A stretch of 64,000 bases of DNA. It comes from Curtobacterium sp. MR_MD2014. GTDB taxonomy: Bacteria > Actinomycetota > Actinomycetes > Actinomycetales > Microbacteriaceae. The stretch lies in NCBI RefSeq assembly GCF_000772085.1, contig NZ_CP009755.1:2728001-2792000 (forward strand). Direction: 5' to 3'. Shown piece by piece: positions 1-7,886 of the stretch (positions are counted from its first letter, which is position 1; every line of letters begins with the position of its first letter). The notes under the pieces are model-generated. The model did not search any database and was not told where the DNA came from. It saw nothing but the letters and a program-made list of their open reading frames with translations. Made by a program: the position numbers and the translations under genes.

Positions 1-984
1 GGGCAGCCCGGCGTAGTGCACGTGCTCGACCTGCGCGTGTCCGTCCAACCACGAGGCGACCGCGGCCGCGTTCGCCACGTGCCGGTCCATGCGCAGCGAC
101 AGCGTCTGGATGCCCTGCAGGACGAGGAAGGCGTTGAACGGGGCGATCGCGGGGCCGAGGTCGGCGGACAGCTTCGACCGGGTGCGCTGGATGAACGCGC
201 GGCGGCCGAACTTCTCGGCGAAGGCCGTCCCGGCGAACCCGGACTGCTCGACCGTCGTGAGCTGCGGGTACTTCTCCGCCTGCGCCGCCCAGTCGAAGTT
301 CCCGCCGTCGACGATGATCCCGGCGACGGCGCTGCCGTGGCCGGCGAGGTACTTCGTCGCCGAGTGCACGACGATGTCCGCGCCGTGCTCGATCGGTCGC
401 ACGAGGTACGGCGTCGCGATGGTGTTGTCGACGATGAGCGGTACCCCGGCGTCGTGCGCGACACCGGCGACCCCCGCGAAGTCGAGCACGTCGCCACGCG
501 GGTTCGGGATGCTCTCGCCGAAGAACGCCCGCGTCTCCGGACGGACCGCGGCGCGCCACTCGTCGAGGTCCGTCGGGTCCTGCACGAAGGTGAACGTGAT
601 GCCGAGGTCGCTCAGCGTCGAGTGGAAGAGCGTGTAGGTCGCACCGTAGAGCGACGCCGACGAGACGACGTGGGCGCCCGCCCGCGCGACGCCGAGCACC
701 GCCAGCGAGGTCGCCGCCTGACCGGACGCCAGCGCCAGTGCTCCGACCCCGCCCTCGAGGTCCGCGACGCGTCGCTCCAGGGCCGCCGCCGACGGGTTGT
801 TGACGCGTGTGTAGGTGTGTCCAGGTGCGTCGAGCATGAACCGTGCCGCCGCGTCCTCGCCCGAGGGGTACACGAAGGCCGCGCTCTGCGCGATCGGGGG
901 CACGTTCGCTCCGAAGCCCGGGTCGGCCGTGAAGCCGGCCCGGATCTGCCGCGTGTCGAACGCCCAGTCGTCCTCGGCCGCCAT
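1..984 (-). CDS. metY: O-acetylhomoserine/O-acetylserine sulfhydrylase, C-terminus missing at window edge
   Basis: PLP-dependent Cys/Met-metabolism enzyme that should join O-acetylhomoserine (or O-acetylserine) with sulfide to give homocysteine. 328 codons are visible. The PLP-binding lysine sits in SATKYLAGH near residue 207, with the upstream VDNTIATPYL segment typical of the fold. The ATG shares its A with the TGA of the preceding monooxygenase gene (TGATG), so the two are probably translationally coupled. The monooxygenase context suggests assimilation of sulfur released from organosulfur compounds. The exact substrate is inferred from family resemblance. Confidence 0.9.
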   Translation of the reverse strand, partial: MAAEDDWAFDTRQIRAGFTADPGFGANVPPIAQSAAFVYPSGEDAAARFMLDAPGHTYTRVNNPSAAALERRVADLEGGVGALALASGQAATSLAVLGVARAGAHVVSSASLYGATYTLFHSTLSDLGITFTFVQDPTDLDEWRAAVRPETRAFFGESIPNPRGDVLDFAGVAGVAHDAGVPLIVDNTIATPYLVRPIEHGADIVVHSATKYLAGHGSAVAGIIVDGGNFDWAAQAEKYPQLTTVEQSGFAGTAFAEKFGRRAFIQRTRSKLSADLGPAIAPFNAFLVLQGIQTLSLRMDRHVANAAAVASWLDGHAQVEHVHYAGLP

Positions 985-2030
985 CAGGCGACCGGCTCGG
1001 CGGGGACGGCGGCGCGGACGAGCGGGATGACCTGCTCGCCGAAGCGCTCCATCTCCTCGGCCTGCGGCGAGAACTGCAGCAGGAGCGTGTCGACCCCGGC
1101 GTCCTCGAACTCGCGGATCCGGTCGGCGACCTGCTGCGGCGTACCGACGAACCCGGGGCGCAGACCGCGGTTCGACACCGAGTAGTCCTCGAGCGACGGG
1201 ACGTGCTCGAGCTGCGACTTCGAGATGAAGTCCTGGTACGACTCGTACGCCTTCCCGTGGCGGACGTCGGTGATGCGGGCGAGCTCGGCCTGCGCCTCCT
1301 CCTCGGTCTCGCGGACGATCACGTACGCGGCCATGCCGAACGCCTCGAACGGCGCGGCGCCAGCGTCCTCGCGGCGACGCTTCATCTCGTCGATCTTCGT
1401 GCGGAGCTCGTCGACGGTGCCGCCGTGTGTCAGGTACGCGTCGGCGAAGCGGGTGATCGAGCTCTTGCCCGCCTCGCTCTCGCCGCCGGCGTAGATGCGC
1501 GGGGTGACCCGCGGCTTCGGCTCGAGGTGCGTGTTCTGCACCTCGTAGTACTCGCCCGTGAACGAGAACGGCGTCTCGGCCCAGAGGCCCTTGAGGATCG
1601 CGACGAACTCCTCGGTCCGCGCGTACCGGTCGTCGTGCTCGGAGAAGATGCCACCGTACTGGCGGGCTTCCTCCGCCCACCAGGCGCTCACGACGTTGAA
1701 CGTGAAGCGACCACAGGAGATCTCGTCGATGGTCGCGGCCTGCTTCGCCGTCACCGCCGGCAGGTGGTAGCCCGGACGCATCGCGGCCATGATCTCGAGC
1801 CGCTCGGTCGTCGCGGCCAGCGCGGCCGCGAGCGCCCACGCCTCGAGGCTCGGCGCGGCCGTCCCCTTGATGTCGTTGAGGTTGAGCTCCGGCACGAGCG
1901 TCAGGTCGAAGCCGATCCGCTCGGCACGCTGCGCCAGCCGCTTCACGTAGTCGAAGGTGACGGGCATGTCCTCGTCCTCGACGTTGCGCAGCCAGCCGCC
2001 GAAGAGCGGGGTCCAGTATCCGAATCGCAC
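984..2030 (-). CDS. LLM-class flavin-dependent monooxygenase (SsuD/SfnG-like)
   Basis: A 348-residue bacterial-luciferase-like protein expected to use FMNH2 and O2. The N-terminus (MRFGYWTPLFGG), the central SAWWAEEARQYGG and the C-terminal GFVGTPQQVADRI segments match the alkanesulfonate/dimethylsulfone monooxygenase branch. The start is GTG with a GAGG Shine-Dalgarno sequence 8 nt upstream. Its stop overlaps the start of the sulfhydrylase gene, linking desulfonation to homocysteine synthesis. No flavin reductase gene is visible nearby, so the reductant must come from elsewhere. The substrate (sulfonate, sulfone or other) cannot be decided from sequence. Confidence 0.85.
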   Translation of the reverse strand: MRFGYWTPLFGGWLRNVEDEDMPVTFDYVKRLAQRAERIGFDLTLVPELNLNDIKGTAAPSLEAWALAAALAATTERLEIMAAMRPGYHLPAVTAKQAATIDEISCGRFTFNVVSAWWAEEARQYGGIFSEHDDRYARTEEFVAILKGLWAETPFSFTGEYYEVQNTHLEPKPRVTPRIYAGGESEAGKSSITRFADAYLTHGGTVDELRTKIDEMKRRREDAGAAPFEAFGMAAYVIVRETEEEAQAELARITDVRHGKAYESYQDFISKSQLEHVPSLEDYSVSNRGLRPGFVGTPQQVADRIREFEDAGVDTLLLQFSPQAEEMERFGEQVIPLVRAAVPAEPVA

Positions 2031-2056
2031 GAGTGGTTCCTCAGGTGTGTCGTGAC

Positions 2057-2099
2057 GGCCGGGAGGCGCGGGGCGGGCCCGCCACGAGCCTCCAGGCCG
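2057..2099. repeat. dispersed palindromic element, copy A
   Basis: Arms GGCCGGGAGGC and GCCTCCAGGCC pair with one mismatch around a GC-rich centre. Located between the ATP-grasp and monooxygenase genes. See the finding on the repeat family. Confidence 0.75.
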
Positions 2100-2114
2100 G
2101 TGGGTGGTGTCGTC

Positions 2115-3134
2115 TCAGGCCGTGGTCGCCGACGTGGCGTACGCCTGCTCGAGGAGCGCGCCGGTGAAGCGCGCGATCGCGCGCGGACCGGAGACCGGCG
2201 CGACCGCCTCGACGGCGGGGTTGTAGTTCGTGTTCGTGTTCACGTCGTAGACGACCGTGCGGCCGTCCGTGGTCTCCATGAACTCGACACCCGCGACCTG
2301 GATGCGCTGGTCGGCGAGGAACGTCCGGAGCTGCTGCACGAGCGGGTGGTGGGCCGTGACCTCGTCACGGATGCTGAAGGCGGCCGGTGCCCCGGTGCCG
2401 GTCGTCTCGGCGCCGGGCACGTCGCAGACGGCGCCGGCGATGGCCTGGGGCACCTCGCACGCGTCGGCCGGGCAGAGCTCGAAGCTGCCGGCGCTCGTGT
2501 CGACACGGACCGCGTAGACGAACTCGCCGCCGACGAACTCGGCTCGGGTGATGAACGGCTCGCGGGCGGTCAGGAGCTCCTGGAGCAGCGTGATGCCGTC
2601 GACGGGGGCCTCGAACTCGGGGCTGTCGACGTACGCGTCGAACTCGGCGAGGGTGTCGAAACGGCGGACGCCGAGGCCCTTGCCGCCCTGGTTGTGCTTC
2701 GTGATGAACGGGACGTCCTGCCCGTCCGTGAAGGTCCGCGCGGCGTCCTGCAGGGCGGCCGACCCGAAGACCGCGGTCGTGCGGGGCACGTCGAAGCCGG
2801 CGTCCCGGAGGAGCCCGTGCTGGGCGACCTTCGACACCTCGAGCTCCAGCACGTGGCTGCCGTTCACGACCGTCGCACCGGAGCGCTCGAGCCAGCCGAG
2901 CAGCGCGCGGGCGTACTCCTTGCTGTGCTCGTTGCCGCGGGTGTGGCTCGACGCGGACATCCGCGACCAGTAGACGCCCGGAGCCGGCTCGGCGGTCAGG
3001 TCGATGCTGCCCAGGGCACCGCCGTCGGTGAGCAGGAGTTCCTCGACCGGCACCCCTTCTGCCGCGAAGGCAGCGGCGAACGGCGGGAACCACTCGGGGT
3101 TCTCGTGGATGACGTACACGCGCGGAGTTGTCAC
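2115..3134 (-). CDS. ATP-grasp (RimK-like) ligase
   Basis: A 339-residue ATP-grasp protein. ATP-binding signatures are FITKHNQGGKGLGVRRF near residues 142-158 and the metal/ATP end motif VVYDVNTNTNYNP near residues 294-306. Such enzymes ligate a carboxylate to an amine or thiol, in peptide tailoring, cofactor or small-ligand synthesis. The GTG start is preceded by TAGGGT with a 6-nt gap, suggesting a leaderless transcript. It precedes the monooxygenase and sulfhydrylase genes on the same strand, separated from them by one palindromic repeat. Function within a sulfur pathway is only inferred from this neighbourhood. Confidence 0.8.
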   Translation of the reverse strand: MTTPRVYVIHENPEWFPPFAAAFAAEGVPVEELLLTDGGALGSIDLTAEPAPGVYWSRMSASSHTRGNEHSKEYARALLGWLERSGATVVNGSHVLELEVSKVAQHGLLRDAGFDVPRTTAVFGSAALQDAARTFTDGQDVPFITKHNQGGKGLGVRRFDTLAEFDAYVDSPEFEAPVDGITLLQELLTAREPFITRAEFVGGEFVYAVRVDTSAGSFELCPADACEVPQAIAGAVCDVPGAETTGTGAPAAFSIRDEVTAHHPLVQQLRTFLADQRIQVAGVEFMETTDGRTVVYDVNTNTNYNPAVEAVAPVSGPRAIARFTGALLEQAYATSATTA

Positions 3135-3140
3135 CGGGCC

Positions 3141-3146
3141 ACCCTA
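3141..3146 (-). promoter_or_regulatory. -10 hexamer TAGGGT, leaderless start of ATP-grasp gene
   Basis: TAGGGT lies 6 nt before the GTG at 3134 on the minus strand, so transcription should begin at the start codon. Confidence 0.6.
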
Positions 3147-3274
3147 GGCACGCTCCCCCTGGGGGTGCCAGGTGTGTGACGCGGGATTGCGGCGTGCGTC
3201 CGCGCGCGGTCGCCTCGTGCCATCGCGGCGGGGTCACCTCGTGCCGGAGCGCCGGGTGTGCGAGGGTGGAACGC

Positions 3275-3775
3275 ATGTCCTACCCCGCGTACGAGGAGAC
3301 CGTCCGTCCAGGCCGTGTGATGACCGTCGTGGGGTGGGCCGTGATCGCGACCGCCGTCGGGATCGCGACGCTCGTGCTCGCGGTGCCGGCGGGGTGGCAG
3401 GACCAGCCGCCGTCGGCGTCGGACGTCGGCGTGCTGGTGGTCACCCTCGCCGTCACGGTCGCGCTCGGCATCGGGATGATGACCATGCGGATGACGGTGC
3501 GGGTCGACGAGGTGCTCGAGGTCCGTGTCCGCCCCTGGTGGTACCGGCGGCGCGTCGCTCCCGAGCAGATCACGTCGGCCGAGGTCGTGCACATGACGGG
3601 CGGCAACTCCGGCGGGCTCGGCATCCGGCTCGTCCCCGGCGGCACGGCGGTGCTGCTCGACGGCGGACCCGGCGTGCAGGTCGCGATCCGCGGGGCGCGG
3701 TCGCTGCGGTTCCGGTGCAACGACCCCGAAGCCGTCGTCGAGGCCCTGCGGGCACGGGGTGCGTCGGCGGACTGA
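3275..3775 (+). CDS. two-helix membrane protein with PH-like C-terminal domain
   Basis: 166 residues. Two transmembrane helices (about residues 17-37 and 49-68) are followed by a soluble domain beginning MRMTVRVDEVLEVRVRPWWYRRRV, which resembles bacterial PH-like (bPH) domains of unknown ligand. The ATG at 3275 was chosen because it directly precedes the conserved membrane part and follows a GAGGGTGG Shine-Dalgarno-like stretch; a longer reading frame upstream is arginine-rich and unlike protein. The gene ends 3 bp from the convergent regulator gene. No specific function can be assigned. Confidence 0.75.
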   Translation: MSYPAYEETVRPGRVMTVVGWAVIATAVGIATLVLAVPAGWQDQPPSASDVGVLVVTLAVTVALGIGMMTMRMTVRVDEVLEVRVRPWWYRRRVAPEQITSAEVVHMTGGNSGGLGIRLVPGGTAVLLDGGPGVQVAIRGARSLRFRCNDPEAVVEALRARGASAD

Positions 3776-3778
3776 GGA

Positions 3779-4636
3779 TCAGCGCGCGACGCGGTCGGCG
3801 CCGAACTGCTGCGTGCCGACGACGCCGAGGAGCTCGAGCTTCTGCGCGTCCTCGCTCCCCGCGGGCGAGGTGAACAACAGGAGCGCCTGCGCCTGGTCGT
3901 CCGTGTGGAGCACCTGGCAGTCGACGGTGATCCGGCCGAGCTCGGGCTGCACGATGGTCTTGTCGTCCGACCAGCGGGTCGCGACCTCGTGGCGTTCCCA
4001 GAGCTCCCGGAACTGCGGGCTGCGGCGCTGCAGTTCGGCGACGAGCTCCGTCGCCCGACGGTCGCTCGGCCCCGCGAGCCCGACGGCCGCGCGGAGCGAC
4101 GCGACCACGACCCGACCGAGCCGTTCGTGCTGTTCGGGCGCGTACTTCGCCTGCTCCGTCCCCGAGACGAACCAGCGCCACGCCTGGTAGCGCTCGTTGC
4201 CCGGCAGGTCGACGGATCCGCCGAGCAGTGCCCGAGCGAGCCGGTTCTCGACGAGCGTCTCGCCGAGGTGGCTCACGACGATCGCCGGGGTGTCCTCGAG
4301 CCGGTCGAGCACGCGCAGGATCGCGGGGTCCACGTGGTCCGCGCGGTGCATCCGGACCGGCGCCGTGTGCCCGGCGAGGTGGAACAGGTGGTCGCGTTCG
4401 TCGAGGCTGCACCGGAGGGCCCGGGCGATCGCCGCGACCATCTGCTCCGACGGCTGCGGGCCCCGCTGCTGCTCGAGCCGCGTGTAGTAGTCGACGCTCA
4501 TCCCGGCGAGTGCGGCGACCTCCTCGCGACGGAGTCCGGGGGTCCGCCGACGGGGACCGCTGCCGAGGCCGACGTCCTCGGGGCGCAGCAGCTCGCGGCG
4601 GCGGCGCAGGAAGTCGGCGAGCGCGGGGCGGTCCAT
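3779..4636 (-). CDS. MmyB-type helix-turn-helix regulator
   Basis: 285 residues. An N-terminal Xre-type HTH (RTPGLRREEVAALAGMSVDYYTRLEQ, about residues 30-56) is followed by an MmyB-like ligand-binding domain containing the characteristic YQAWRWFVSG and the C-terminal LELLGVVGTQ. This family commonly sits divergently from a short-chain dehydrogenase that it regulates, exactly as here. An ATG 9 nt further upstream (4645) is an alternative start. Ligand unknown; members of the family have been reported to bind fatty acids. Confidence 0.85.
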   Translation of the reverse strand: MDRPALADFLRRRRELLRPEDVGLGSGPRRRTPGLRREEVAALAGMSVDYYTRLEQQRGPQPSEQMVAAIARALRCSLDERDHLFHLAGHTAPVRMHRADHVDPAILRVLDRLEDTPAIVVSHLGETLVENRLARALLGGSVDLPGNERYQAWRWFVSGTEQAKYAPEQHERLGRVVVASLRAAVGLAGPSDRRATELVAELQRRSPQFRELWERHEVATRWSDDKTIVQPELGRITVDCQVLHTDDQAQALLLFTSPAGSEDAQKLELLGVVGTQQFGADRVAR

Positions 4637-4738
4637 GCCCCCCATCGTCCCGTCTCGGCCGGAGCGGAGCCAGGGACCGCCGGTCCCCCGATGCCCGCGC
4701 CCTGGAGGAGCCCCGCGCGCAGGAGCATCGTGGTCGGC

Positions 4739-5479
4739 ATGGACACCACGAACAGCACCGTCTTCATCTCCGGCGCGACCTCGGGCCTCGGGCTCGCCCT
4801 CGCGCAGCGCCTGCAGGCCGCCGGCAGCACCGTCGTCATCGGCGGCCGCCGCCAGGACCGCCTGGACGCCCTCGCCGCCGAGCACGGCTTCGGTACCGTC
4901 GCGATCGACGTCGCCGACGCGGACTCCATCGCGAGCGCGGCAGCGGACGTGACGACCCGCTGGCCGGAGCTCGACACCGTCGTCACGATGTCGGGCATCA
5001 TGCGCAACGAGGACCTGCGCGACCCCGGACACATCGACGACGCACTCGCGACCGTCCAGACCAACCTGGTCGGGACGATCCGGCTCATCGACGCCTTCCT
5101 GCCGCACCTGCTCTCCCGGCCGGCGGCGACGCTGATCACGGTGTCGTCCGGTCTGGCCTTCGTCCCGCTGACCGCGACCCCGACCTACAGCGCCACGAAG
5201 GCCGCGGTGCACTCGTACACGCAGGCGCTCCGGCAGCAGCTCGTCGGCAGCTCGGTGGCGGTGCTGGAGCTCGCCCCGCCGGCCGTGCAGACGGACCTGA
5301 TGGGTGGCGCCGACTTCGGCGGGATGCCCCTCGACGCCTTCACGGACGAGGTGATGGGTCTGCTCGACTCCGGTGCCGCGCCGGAGATCCTCGTGCAGGA
5401 CGTCCAGCCGCTGCGCTGGGCCGAGCGCGACGGGACGCACCAGCAGATCCTCGAGGCGATGGCCGGCCGCGGTCACTGA
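4739..5479 (+). CDS. short-chain dehydrogenase/reductase
   Basis: 246 residues with a Rossmann fold: the glycine-rich SGATSGLGLALA near residues 11-22, catalytic Ser in TVSSGLAF and the YSATK active-site Tyr/Lys pair. Length and the C-terminal tail resemble DltE-like or cyclopentanol-dehydrogenase-like SDRs of unknown substrate. It is divergent from the MmyB-type regulator, which probably controls it. ATG 4739 is preferred; an in-frame GTG at 4730 lies closer to the AGGAG at 4721 and could be the real start. Confidence 0.85.
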   Translation: MDTTNSTVFISGATSGLGLALAQRLQAAGSTVVIGGRRQDRLDALAAEHGFGTVAIDVADADSIASAAADVTTRWPELDTVVTMSGIMRNEDLRDPGHIDDALATVQTNLVGTIRLIDAFLPHLLSRPAATLITVSSGLAFVPLTATPTYSATKAAVHSYTQALRQQLVGSSVAVLELAPPAVQTDLMGGADFGGMPLDAFTDEVMGLLDSGAAPEILVQDVQPLRWAERDGTHQQILEAMAGRGH

Positions 5480-5603
5480 GCCACGCACCACGGGCGGATC
5501 AGCCCCGGGCGAGGAGGCGTGTGCACGTCGACCGTCAGGCCGGGGTCGGGGTCGGGGTCGGGGCCGGGGCGGGCACCGGTGCCGGCCGGAGCACGCTGCT
5601 CCG

Positions 5604-6026
5604 TCAGTCGACCTCGCCGGCGGCGCGCCGACGCCGGATCCGCGCGTCGAGACCCCGGTTCAACGCCCAGAGCCCCAGCACGATGGCGGTGACGAGGAGC
5701 GACTCGGCCAGCGTCCTGTCCAGCGGCCCACGGAGCACCCAGAAGGCACCCCCGGCCAGGACGGCGACCATCGCCAGGGTGCCGATGGAGCTCCTCGCAG
5801 CCCGCGGCTCGGCCCCGGTGGACGCCCCGTCCTCGTCCTCGTCCGCGAGCTGGTTGAACCAGAGTCCCCACGCCGCCAGGCCTGCTCCGAACAGGGCGGC
5901 TGCCCAGGCAGCATCGTCGCCGGCGTCACGGACGAGGGCGACGACGGCGACGACCACGACGAGTGCACCGCCCGCGAGGAAGAAGAGCGTGATCGCCAGG
6001 GCGAGACGGGAGGTCGGAGCGTGCAC
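5604..6026 (-). CDS. four-helix membrane protein of unknown function
   Basis: 140 residues with four hydrophobic segments (about 8-32, 38-57, 83-99 and 107-123) separated by an acidic loop (ADEDEDG). The GTG start at 6026 is 6 nt from a TAGGCT hexamer, consistent with leaderless expression. The 124 bp between this gene and the convergent SDR contain a short GGGGTC tandem run (5541-5563). I do not recognise a family. Confidence 0.7.
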   Translation of the reverse strand: MHAPTSRLALAITLFFLAGGALVVVVAVVALVRDAGDDAAWAAALFGAGLAAWGLWFNQLADEDEDGASTGAEPRAARSSIGTLAMVAVLAGGAFWVLRGPLDRTLAESLLVTAIVLGLWALNRGLDARIRRRRAAGEVD

Positions 6027-6032
6027 GCGGTC

Positions 6033-6038
6033 AGCCTA
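6033..6038 (-). promoter_or_regulatory. -10 hexamer TAGGCT, leaderless start of 5604-6026 gene
   Basis: TAGGCT on the minus strand, 6 nt before the GTG at 6026. Confidence 0.6.
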
Positions 6039-6096
6039 GGGCTCCGTCGCCGACACGACGACCACCGGGCCGGAGCAGTGACACGACCGCCTGCCG

Positions 6097-6945
6097 TCAG
6101 GCGGCGGCGAGGACCGTCCGTCCGAGGCGCACGAAGTCGTCCGGCGACAGCGCCTCACCCCGAGCGGTCGGGTCGAGACCGGCCGCGGTCAGCAGCTCCG
6201 ACGCACGGGCGCTGGAACCCAGGACCCCGGACAGGCTCTGCCGGAGCATCTTCCGGCGCTGCTGGAACGCCCCGTCGACGAGCTCGAAGACCTGCGCGCG
6301 CAGCGTCTCGTCCCCCGGGCGCTCACGACGGTCGAAGCCGACGAGCACGCTGTCGACGTTCGGCACCGGCCAGAAGACCTGGCGGCTGATCTGCCCGGCG
6401 GTCGACCAGGACCCGTACCAGGCGGCCTTGACGCTCGGCGCCCCGTAGACCTTGCTGCCCGGCCCGGCGGCGATGCGGTGACCGACCTCGGCCTGCACCA
6501 TGACGAGCACCCGCTCGATGGTCGGGAAGGTCGCGAGCAGGTGCAGCAGCACGGGGACGGAGACGTTGTACGGCAGGTTCGCCACGACGTGCGTCGGGGC
6601 CTCGGGCAGTTCGTCCGCGGTCACCGCGAGCGCGTCCTGGTGCACGACCCGCAGGCGCGCGTCCGGCTGCATCGCCGCGACGGTCGCGGGCAGCTGGGCT
6701 GCGAGCCGACCGTCGATCTCCACCGCGGTGACGGACGCGCCGGTCTCGGTCAGCCCGAGTGTCAGGGAGCCCAGCCCCGGTCCGATCTCGAGCACGCGGG
6801 AGTCCGGCGTGACCCGGCCTGCCGAGACGATGCGGCGCACGGTGTTGGCGTCGTGCACGAAGTTCTGGCCGAGCTTCTTCGTCGGGGTGACGTCGAGCTT
6901 GGCGGCGAGGTCCCGGATCTCCGCCGGGCCGAGCAGTGCGCCCAC
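6097..6945 (-). CDS. rsmA: 16S rRNA (adenine1518/1519-N6)-dimethyltransferase
   Basis: 282 residues. KsgA/RsmA dimethylates two adjacent adenines in the 3' terminal hairpin of 16S rRNA during 30S maturation. SAM-binding motif EIGPGLGSLTLG, catalytic NLPYNVSVPVL and the FWPVPNVDSVLV motif are all present. The GTG at 6945 was chosen: it lies 2 nt after the stop of tatD (TAG-TC-GTG), whereas longer starts would run back into tatD. It is the last gene of the metG-tatD-rsmA cluster. Confidence 0.93.
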   Translation of the reverse strand: MGALLGPAEIRDLAAKLDVTPTKKLGQNFVHDANTVRRIVSAGRVTPDSRVLEIGPGLGSLTLGLTETGASVTAVEIDGRLAAQLPATVAAMQPDARLRVVHQDALAVTADELPEAPTHVVANLPYNVSVPVLLHLLATFPTIERVLVMVQAEVGHRIAAGPGSKVYGAPSVKAAWYGSWSTAGQISRQVFWPVPNVDSVLVGFDRRERPGDETLRAQVFELVDGAFQQRRKMLRQSLSGVLGSSARASELLTAAGLDPTARGEALSPDDFVRLGRTVLAAA

Positions 6946-6947
6946 GA

Positions 6948-7886
6948 CTACTGGTCCACCGTGACGGGCTCGGCGTCCCACGCACCGTAGACGAGCTCGG
7001 TCGTCGAGGCGATCTGCGCCGCGAGCATCGACGGGTCGGTACCGAGGGTCTCGGCCATCGACCGGAGCGTGAGCGGGATCAGGTACGGCGCGTTCGGCCG
7101 GCCGCGGTACGGCGTCGGCGTGAGGAACGGGGCGTCCGTCTCGATCATGACCAGGTGCCGCGGCGCGACCTGCAGGGCGTCTCGGAGCGACTGGGCGTTC
7201 TTGAACGTGACGGTGCCGGCGAAGGACATGTACCAGCCGCGCTCGGCGCAGAGCCGGGCGAGGTCGGGACCGCCGGAGAAGCAGTGGAAGACGGTCTTCT
7301 CGGGAGCGCCCACGCGGTCGAGCACCTCGACCACGGCCTCGTGCGCGTCACGGTCGTGGATCGTCAGCGCGAGGTCGTGCTCCTTCGCGATGCGGATGTG
7401 CTCCTCGAACGAGCGGACCTGTGCCGCGCGGCCGTCCTCGCCGGTGCGGAAGAAGTCGAGACCGGTCTCGCCGATCGCCCGGACGCGGGGCAGCGCCGCG
7501 AGCCGCTCGATGCCGGCGAGGTGCTCGTCGAGCAGCCCCTGCTCGTCGAGCACGGGCGCCTCGTTCGGGTGCAGCGCGACGGCGGCGAGCACGCGGGGCT
7601 CACGCGCGGCGATCTGCGCCGACCACTCCGACGTCGCCAGGTCGGTGCCGACCTGCACGACGCCGCGGACCCCGACGCTCGACGCACGGTCGAGGTGCTC
7701 GCGGTAGTCGAGCGGACCGTCGCCGCCCTCGCCGACGCCGTCGGCGATCTCCATGTGCGTGTGGTTGTCGTACACCGGCACCACGAGCGCCTGCGGCAGC
7801 GGTGGGTAGCTCAGGTCGCGCTTCGAGCCGCCGGACGCCCCCTCGCCACGCGCCCGCACGTGCGAGCCGTCCGCCGCGTCGGTCAC
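6948..7886 (-). CDS. tatD: TatD-family metal-dependent DNase
   Basis: 312 residues. TIM-barrel nuclease with metal ligands in DNHTHME (near residues 37-43), GETGLDFF, TIHDRDAHEAV and FHCFSGG, and a final IETDAPFL. TatD proteins are 3'-5' exonucleases linked to DNA repair and quality control. The GTG start overlaps the TGA of metG (GTGA, 4 nt), a translational-coupling arrangement. About 35 residues precede the first metal motif, longer than usual for the family. Confidence 0.92.
   Translation of the reverse strand: MTDAADGSHVRARGEGASGGSKRDLSYPPLPQALVVPVYDNHTHMEIADGVGEGGDGPLDYREHLDRASSVGVRGVVQVGTDLATSEWSAQIAAREPRVLAAVALHPNEAPVLDEQGLLDEHLAGIERLAALPRVRAIGETGLDFFRTGEDGRAAQVRSFEEHIRIAKEHDLALTIHDRDAHEAVVEVLDRVGAPEKTVFHCFSGGPDLARLCAERGWYMSFAGTVTFKNAQSLRDALQVAPRHLVMIETDAPFLTPTPYRGRPNAPYLIPLTLRSMAETLGTDPSMLAAQIASTTELVYGAWDAEPVTVDQ

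Noticed and set aside
2031..2114. Possible SAM riboswitch before the monooxygenase/sulfhydrylase genes
   Set aside because: The gap is only 84 bp and is mostly the dispersed palindrome; no SAM-box core sequences were seen.
3128..3274. N-terminal extension of the small membrane protein starting at 3128
   Set aside because: It would overlap the divergent ATP-grasp promoter and encodes Arg/Cys-rich sequence unlike protein; ATG 3275 fits better.
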